From an uncultured Micavibrio sp. (GTDB lineage: Bacteria > Pseudomonadota > Alphaproteobacteria > Micavibrionales > UBA1664): 8,690 bases of DNA. The notes under the pieces are model-generated. The model did no database searches and was not told the DNA's origin. It saw only the letters and a list, made by a program, of their open reading frames with translations. A program made the position numbers and the translations under genes. Location of the stretch: contig CALBME010000196.1 of NCBI GenBank assembly GCA_937896295.1, forward strand, positions 1-8,690. The letters are read 5' to 3'. Below are positions 6,653 through 8,690 of this stretch, in pieces; positions within the stretch are counted from its first letter, which is position 1, and every line of letters starts with the position of its first letter.

Positions 6653-7552
6653 TTACAGCGCCGCCGCTATCTGCCCGGCCAGTCTGGCGTTGGCGCGGAT
6701 GAGGGCCTTGTTCGGTTCGATCGTGGCGCCATTCGTAGCGGTGGCGAGGTGCCGGAGCATAAAGGGCGTCATCGCCTTGCCTGTAATGCCCTGTACGGAT
6801 GCCAGGCGCAGCGCATCCTGAATATGCTTTTCCATCTCATCGCCCGGAAGGGCCAAGTTTTCGTCCAGTGGCTGGGCGATCACGATACCGCCGGGAAGCC
6901 CCATGGCGCGGTGCGCCCGGATGATGCCCGCAGCATCCTGCGGGGTATCGACCCGCGCATCCAGCTTCAGACCGGAGGTGCGGGTGTAAAAGGCCGGAAA
7001 TTCGTCCGTACCGTAGCCGATGACGGGCACGCCCAGAGTTTCCAGCACCTCGAGCGTTTTGGGCAGATCGAGGAGCGACTTGGCCCCGGCGCAGACCATG
7101 ACCACGGGCGTACGGGACAGTTCGGTCATGTCGGCCGAAATATCCCAGCTGTCGGCCACGCCACGATGAACGCCCCCCAGCCCGCCGGTGGCAAACAGGG
7201 TGATACCGGCGGCATGGGCAATGCGCATGGTGGCGGCCACGGTGGTTCCCGCCGTCATTCTGCGGGCTGCGCACACGGACAGGTCGCGGGTCGATGCCTT
7301 GACAGCGCCCGCGCCAGGCCGGGCCAGTTTTTCAAGTTCGGGGCCCTCAAGGCCGACATGGGGGTGACCATTGATCAGGGCGATGGTGGCGGGAATGGAG
7401 CCGCCTGCCCGGACGGCATCCTCCGACTCCTGCGCGATGGCAAGGTTGTCCGGCCAGGGAAAACCATGGGTGATCAGGGTGGACTCGAGCGCCACCACGT
7501 GGGACCCGTTTACAAGGCCTTGCGCCACTTCCGGCGTTATTTTCAGATTCAT
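6653..7552 (-). CDS. psuG: Pseudouridine-5'-phosphate glycosidase PsuG
   Basis: PsuG splits pseudouridine 5'-phosphate into uracil and ribose 5-phosphate, a step in the salvage of pseudouridine from RNA turnover. At 299 residues it is slightly shorter than the E. coli enzyme (312). Residues corresponding to the E. coli active site fall at a constant offset of 8: E23 (E31), K85 (K93, the Schiff-base lysine), D141 (D149) and K158 (K166). Family signatures include ALESTLITHGFPWPDN (21-36), TTVAATM (103-109), FATGGLGGVHRG (120-131) and GVPVIGYGTDEFPAFYTRTSG. The Shine-Dalgarno-like AGAGGGG (7562-7556) ends 3 nt before the ATG. The usual partner psuK (pseudouridine kinase) is not adjacent. The region upstream shows a perfect TATAAT. 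It converges on clpX at a shared terminator. The antisense frame on the plus strand is long but is a composition shadow. Confidence 0.96.
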   Translation of the reverse strand: MNLKITPEVAQGLVNGSHVVALESTLITHGFPWPDNLAIAQESEDAVRAGGSIPATIALINGHPHVGLEGPELEKLARPGAGAVKASTRDLSVCAARRMTAGTTVAATMRIAHAAGITLFATGGLGGVHRGVADSWDISADMTELSRTPVVMVCAGAKSLLDLPKTLEVLETLGVPVIGYGTDEFPAFYTRTSGLKLDARVDTPQDAAGIIRAHRAMGLPGGIVIAQPLDENLALPGDEMEKHIQDALRLASVQGITGKAMTPFMLRHLATATNGATIEPNKALIRANARLAGQIAAAL

Positions 7553-7570
7553 ATGCCCCTCTTACGGTAA

Positions 7571-7576
7571 ATTATA
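7571..7576 (-). promoter_or_regulatory. Likely -10 element of psuG
   Basis: On the minus strand 7576-7571 reads TATAAT, a perfect -10, about 20 bases before the psuG ATG. No good -35 lies at 16-18 bp. Instead GGTTAA (7599-7594), part of the near-CtrA box, occupies that place. TTGAAA (7588-7583) is too close to serve as a -35. The promoter may therefore depend on an activator or be weak. Confidence 0.5.
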
Positions 7577-7593
7577 CAGCATTTTCAATATGT

Positions 7594-7608
7594 TTAACCT
7601 TTTGCTAA
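7594..7608. promoter_or_regulatory. Near-match to a CtrA box between psuG and the 60-codon gene
   Basis: TTAA (7594-7597), seven bases, then CTAA (7605-7608) fits TTAA-N7-TTAA at seven of eight fixed positions. On the minus strand it is TTAG-N7-TTAA and overlaps the -35 position of the psuG promoter. On the plus strand it lies just upstream of an extended -10-like TGTGATACT (7617-7625). It is a single-mismatch site in an AT-rich stretch, so chance is a real possibility. Confidence 0.3.
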
Positions 7609-7666
7609 GCCCTTTTTGTGATACTGGCCTTAAGAAGAAGAAAAAACCTTATCAGGCAGGTCGCAA

Positions 7667-7849
7667 ATGACACTTTCCCTTACTTTCGGTGACAACGCAG
7701 GCAGACGCGGCAATCGCTTTTCAGCGCAGCCGGACGGCTCTGTTTCGGTCATCCGCGGGGGTGGTAACCTTACCATCGCCGCCCTTACCTATAACGAAAT
7801 TCTTCAGACCCCCGGCCAACCCTACAGCTTTCCGGCCCTGAGATCGTAA
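7667..7849 (+). CDS. Small protein of unknown function (60 residues)
   Basis: I do not recognise this product. It starts at the ATG at 7667, with AGG (7658-7660) 6 nt upstream in a purine-rich leader, and ends in TAA. The 60-residue chain has no cysteine, no membrane segment and no signal peptide. It is rich in Gly, Ser, Thr, Asn and Arg, with an alternating polar/hydrophobic pattern such as DGSVSVIRGGGNLTIAALTY suggesting short beta strands, and an aromatic, proline-containing end. The gene forms its own unit: TGTGATACT (7617-7625) as an extended -10-like element upstream and a hairpin terminator 38 bp after the stop. That context supports a real gene or a small transcript. The alternative is a structural RNA with an accidental ORF. 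Confidence 0.55.
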   Translation: MTLSLTFGDNAGRRGNRFSAQPDGSVSVIRGGGNLTIAALTYNEILQTPGQPYSFPALRS

Positions 7850-7886
7850 TTACCGTCGTTTAGTACCTCCCTGTCTTGAAACTTTC

Positions 7887-7913
7887 GCGCCGCCCTTAAA
7901 AGCGGCGCTTTTT
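7887..7913 (+). terminator. Rho-independent terminator of the 60-codon gene
   Basis: GCGCCGC (7887-7893) pairs perfectly with GCGGCGC (7902-7908) around an eight-base A/T-rich loop, followed by TTTTT (7909-7913), C and TT. The reverse strand has no U run after the stem, so it works only for plus-strand transcripts. It isolates the small gene from the toxin-antitoxin pair downstream. Confidence 0.85.
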
Positions 7914-7967
7914 CTTGGGGTTCGTTTTGTGGTTATGGCATGAGACAAAAGGTCTTCGGGGAGAAAA

Positions 7968-7998
7968 TTGACAAGGGTTGACCAAGTCTGGTCTAGTG
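7968..7998 (+). promoter_or_regulatory. Promoter and likely operator of the toxin-antitoxin operon
   Basis: TTGACA (7968-7973) is a perfect -35, and TTGACC repeats 10 bp downstream (7978-7983). The -10 is weaker: TCTAGT at 7993-7998 (19-bp spacer) or GTCTAG at 7991-7996 (17 bp). An inverted repeat GACCA-AGTC-TGGTC (7980-7993) lies between them and touches the -10. A palindrome in this place is the usual binding site for the antitoxin, or antitoxin-toxin complex, that represses its own operon. Confidence 0.55.
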
Positions 7999-8029
7999 CC
8001 CAGCTTGTTGAACGAAAAGACGGTTTGTC

Positions 8030-8287
8030 ATGGAAATCTTCAATATCTCCCACGCGAAAACACATCTTTCCGCCCTCATCGCCCGCGTTGAAAACGGCGA
8101 AGAAATCGTCATCGGCCGCGCCGATAAACCGCTGGCCAAACTTGTTCCTTATGTCGAAAGCGGCAAGCCGTCCTTTCTGGGATCCGCACGGGGCAAGATC
8201 GCCGTGCCGCCGCTGGACGCGATCAACACCTGGGATGCCGATGTCGCCGAGGCGCTGACCATCGACCTGTTCCAGGAAGCGGCATAA
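8030..8287 (+). CDS. Type II antitoxin, Phd/YefM-like
   Basis: The 85-residue protein has the Phd/YefM N-terminal DNA-binding fold: MEIFNISHAKTHLSALIARV (1-20), then NGEEIVIGRADKPLAKLVPY, the conserved strand-turn with the K-P-x-A-x-L-V-P pattern. The C-terminal part (about 45-85) is expected to be flexible and to wrap the toxin; WDADVAEALTIDLFQ is the likely binding helix. It should neutralise the PIN toxin encoded next and repress the operon through the palindrome at 7980-7993. The stop is followed by a single base before the toxin ATG, so the two are co-translated. The Shine-Dalgarno is weak. The family is clear; the exact subfamily is not. Confidence 0.92.
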   Translation: MEIFNISHAKTHLSALIARVENGEEIVIGRADKPLAKLVPYVESGKPSFLGSARGKIAVPPLDAINTWDADVAEALTIDLFQEAA

Positions 8288-8288
8288 C

Positions 8289-8666
8289 ATGAACTACCTC
8301 CTCGATACGCATATCCTTCTGACGGCGCTGTATGACGACGAGGCCCTGTCCCCCGCCTTACGCATGATTTTGAACGATCCCGAGCATAATTTCTTCGTCA
8401 GCCACGCATCGCTTTGGGAAATCAGCCTGCAACAGGCGCAAGGCAGGCTGGAAACCGACCCGGATTTTTACGCGACGCTGGAACAGACCAATCTGAACCA
8501 GCTGCCGATCGACGTCCGTCATATCGCCACGCTCAACAACCTGCCCCCCATGCATAACGACCCGTTCGACCGCATGCTGGTGGCTCAGGCCGCCGCCGAG
8601 GGCATGGTGATTGTCACAAACGATGTTCGTTTGTCCCTTTACGACGTGCCGTTGTTGCGTAACTAA
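8289..8666 (+). CDS. Type II toxin, PIN-domain ribonuclease (VapC-like)
   Basis: The 125-residue product is a PIN-domain protein, expected to be a Mg2+-dependent RNase that cuts specific RNA when free of antitoxin. Acidic active-site residues are present: D6 in LLDTH, E44 in SLWEIS, D94 in the NDPFDRMLVAQA motif (with D91 nearby) and D112 in VIVTND. The DTH start and DPFDR motif place it in the group paired with Phd/YefM-type antitoxins. AGGAAG (8274-8279), inside the antitoxin gene, is its ribosome site. Nothing is truncated, so the toxin is probably active. RNA target is not predictable from sequence. The pair is a solitary module with no neighbouring mobile genes visible. Confidence 0.93.
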   Translation: MNYLLDTHILLTALYDDEALSPALRMILNDPEHNFFVSHASLWEISLQQAQGRLETDPDFYATLEQTNLNQLPIDVRHIATLNNLPPMHNDPFDRMLVAQAAAEGMVIVTNDVRLSLYDVPLLRN

Positions 8667-8672
8667 TACCTC

Positions 8673-8690
8673 ATGAAACCTGTCATCGTC
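8673..8690 (+). CDS. Possible start of a downstream gene (six codons, cut by window edge)
   Basis: An ATG at 8673, 6 nt after the toxin stop, opens a frame reading MKPVIV to the window end. A strand-like hydrophobic start is common in real proteins. There is no clear Shine-Dalgarno, and six codons are too few to identify it. Confidence 0.3.

Noticed and set aside
6617..7570. 317-codon open frame on the plus strand
   Set aside because: Antisense to psuG, which has all active-site residues. The frame starts inside the terminator and its translation has shadow-like composition (Gly, Arg, His rich).
7583..7588. TTGAAA as a -35 box for psuG
   Set aside because: Only 6 bp from the TATAAT, far too close for a sigma-70 promoter.

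Overview
The window looks like chromosomal DNA of an alphaproteobacterium. The evidence is the gene set and order (MJ0042 zinc-ribbon gene divergent from ftsE-ftsX, then a DUF218/YdcF gene and a PlsC-type acyltransferase with a DUF2125-like domain), moderately high GC, and a perfect CtrA-type box carrying a GANTC (CcrM) site in front of clpX. Genus cannot be fixed by eye. No rRNA, tRNA, CRISPR array, insertion sequence or prophage gene was seen.

Positions 1-4812, cell division and envelope block. On the minus strand, cut by the window edge, is a small zinc-ribbon protein. Divergent from it runs a tightly packed plus-strand operon: a secreted helical-repeat protein of unknown function, ftsE, ftsX, a membrane-anchored YdcF-like protein, and a 514-residue fusion of an acylglycerolphosphate acyltransferase with a DUF2125-like domain. 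The first three genes overlap by 4 and 1 nt, the last two are separated by 1 nt. FtsE and FtsX form the ABC-type complex that couples the divisome to periplasmic peptidoglycan hydrolysis. The secreted protein encoded first is a candidate periplasmic partner, and the last two genes suggest coordinated envelope or phospholipid work.

Positions 4685-6627, sufE and clpX. sufE (minus strand, Fe-S cluster assembly) converges on the acyltransferase fusion and the two reading frames overlap by 128 nt. sufE and clpX diverge across a 171-bp region that is the most informative stretch of the window. It holds a palindromic CtrA box with an embedded GANTC site, two more GANTC sites, a 15-bp inverted repeat, and a 16-codon leader ORF with a strong Shine-Dalgarno that overlaps the clpX start by ATGA. 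ClpX is the unfoldase of ClpXP, which destroys CtrA in Caulobacter, so this arrangement suggests a feedback loop. clpX ends at a bidirectional terminator.

Positions 6653-7913: a complete pseudouridine-5'-phosphate glycosidase (psuG, minus strand) without psuK beside it, and divergent from it a self-contained 60-codon gene with its own likely promoter, ribosome site and terminator. The shared region between them has a near-match to a CtrA box.

Positions 7914-8690: a type II toxin-antitoxin pair (Phd/YefM-like antitoxin, PIN-domain toxin) with a likely promoter and operator, then the first six codons of a possible next gene at the right edge.
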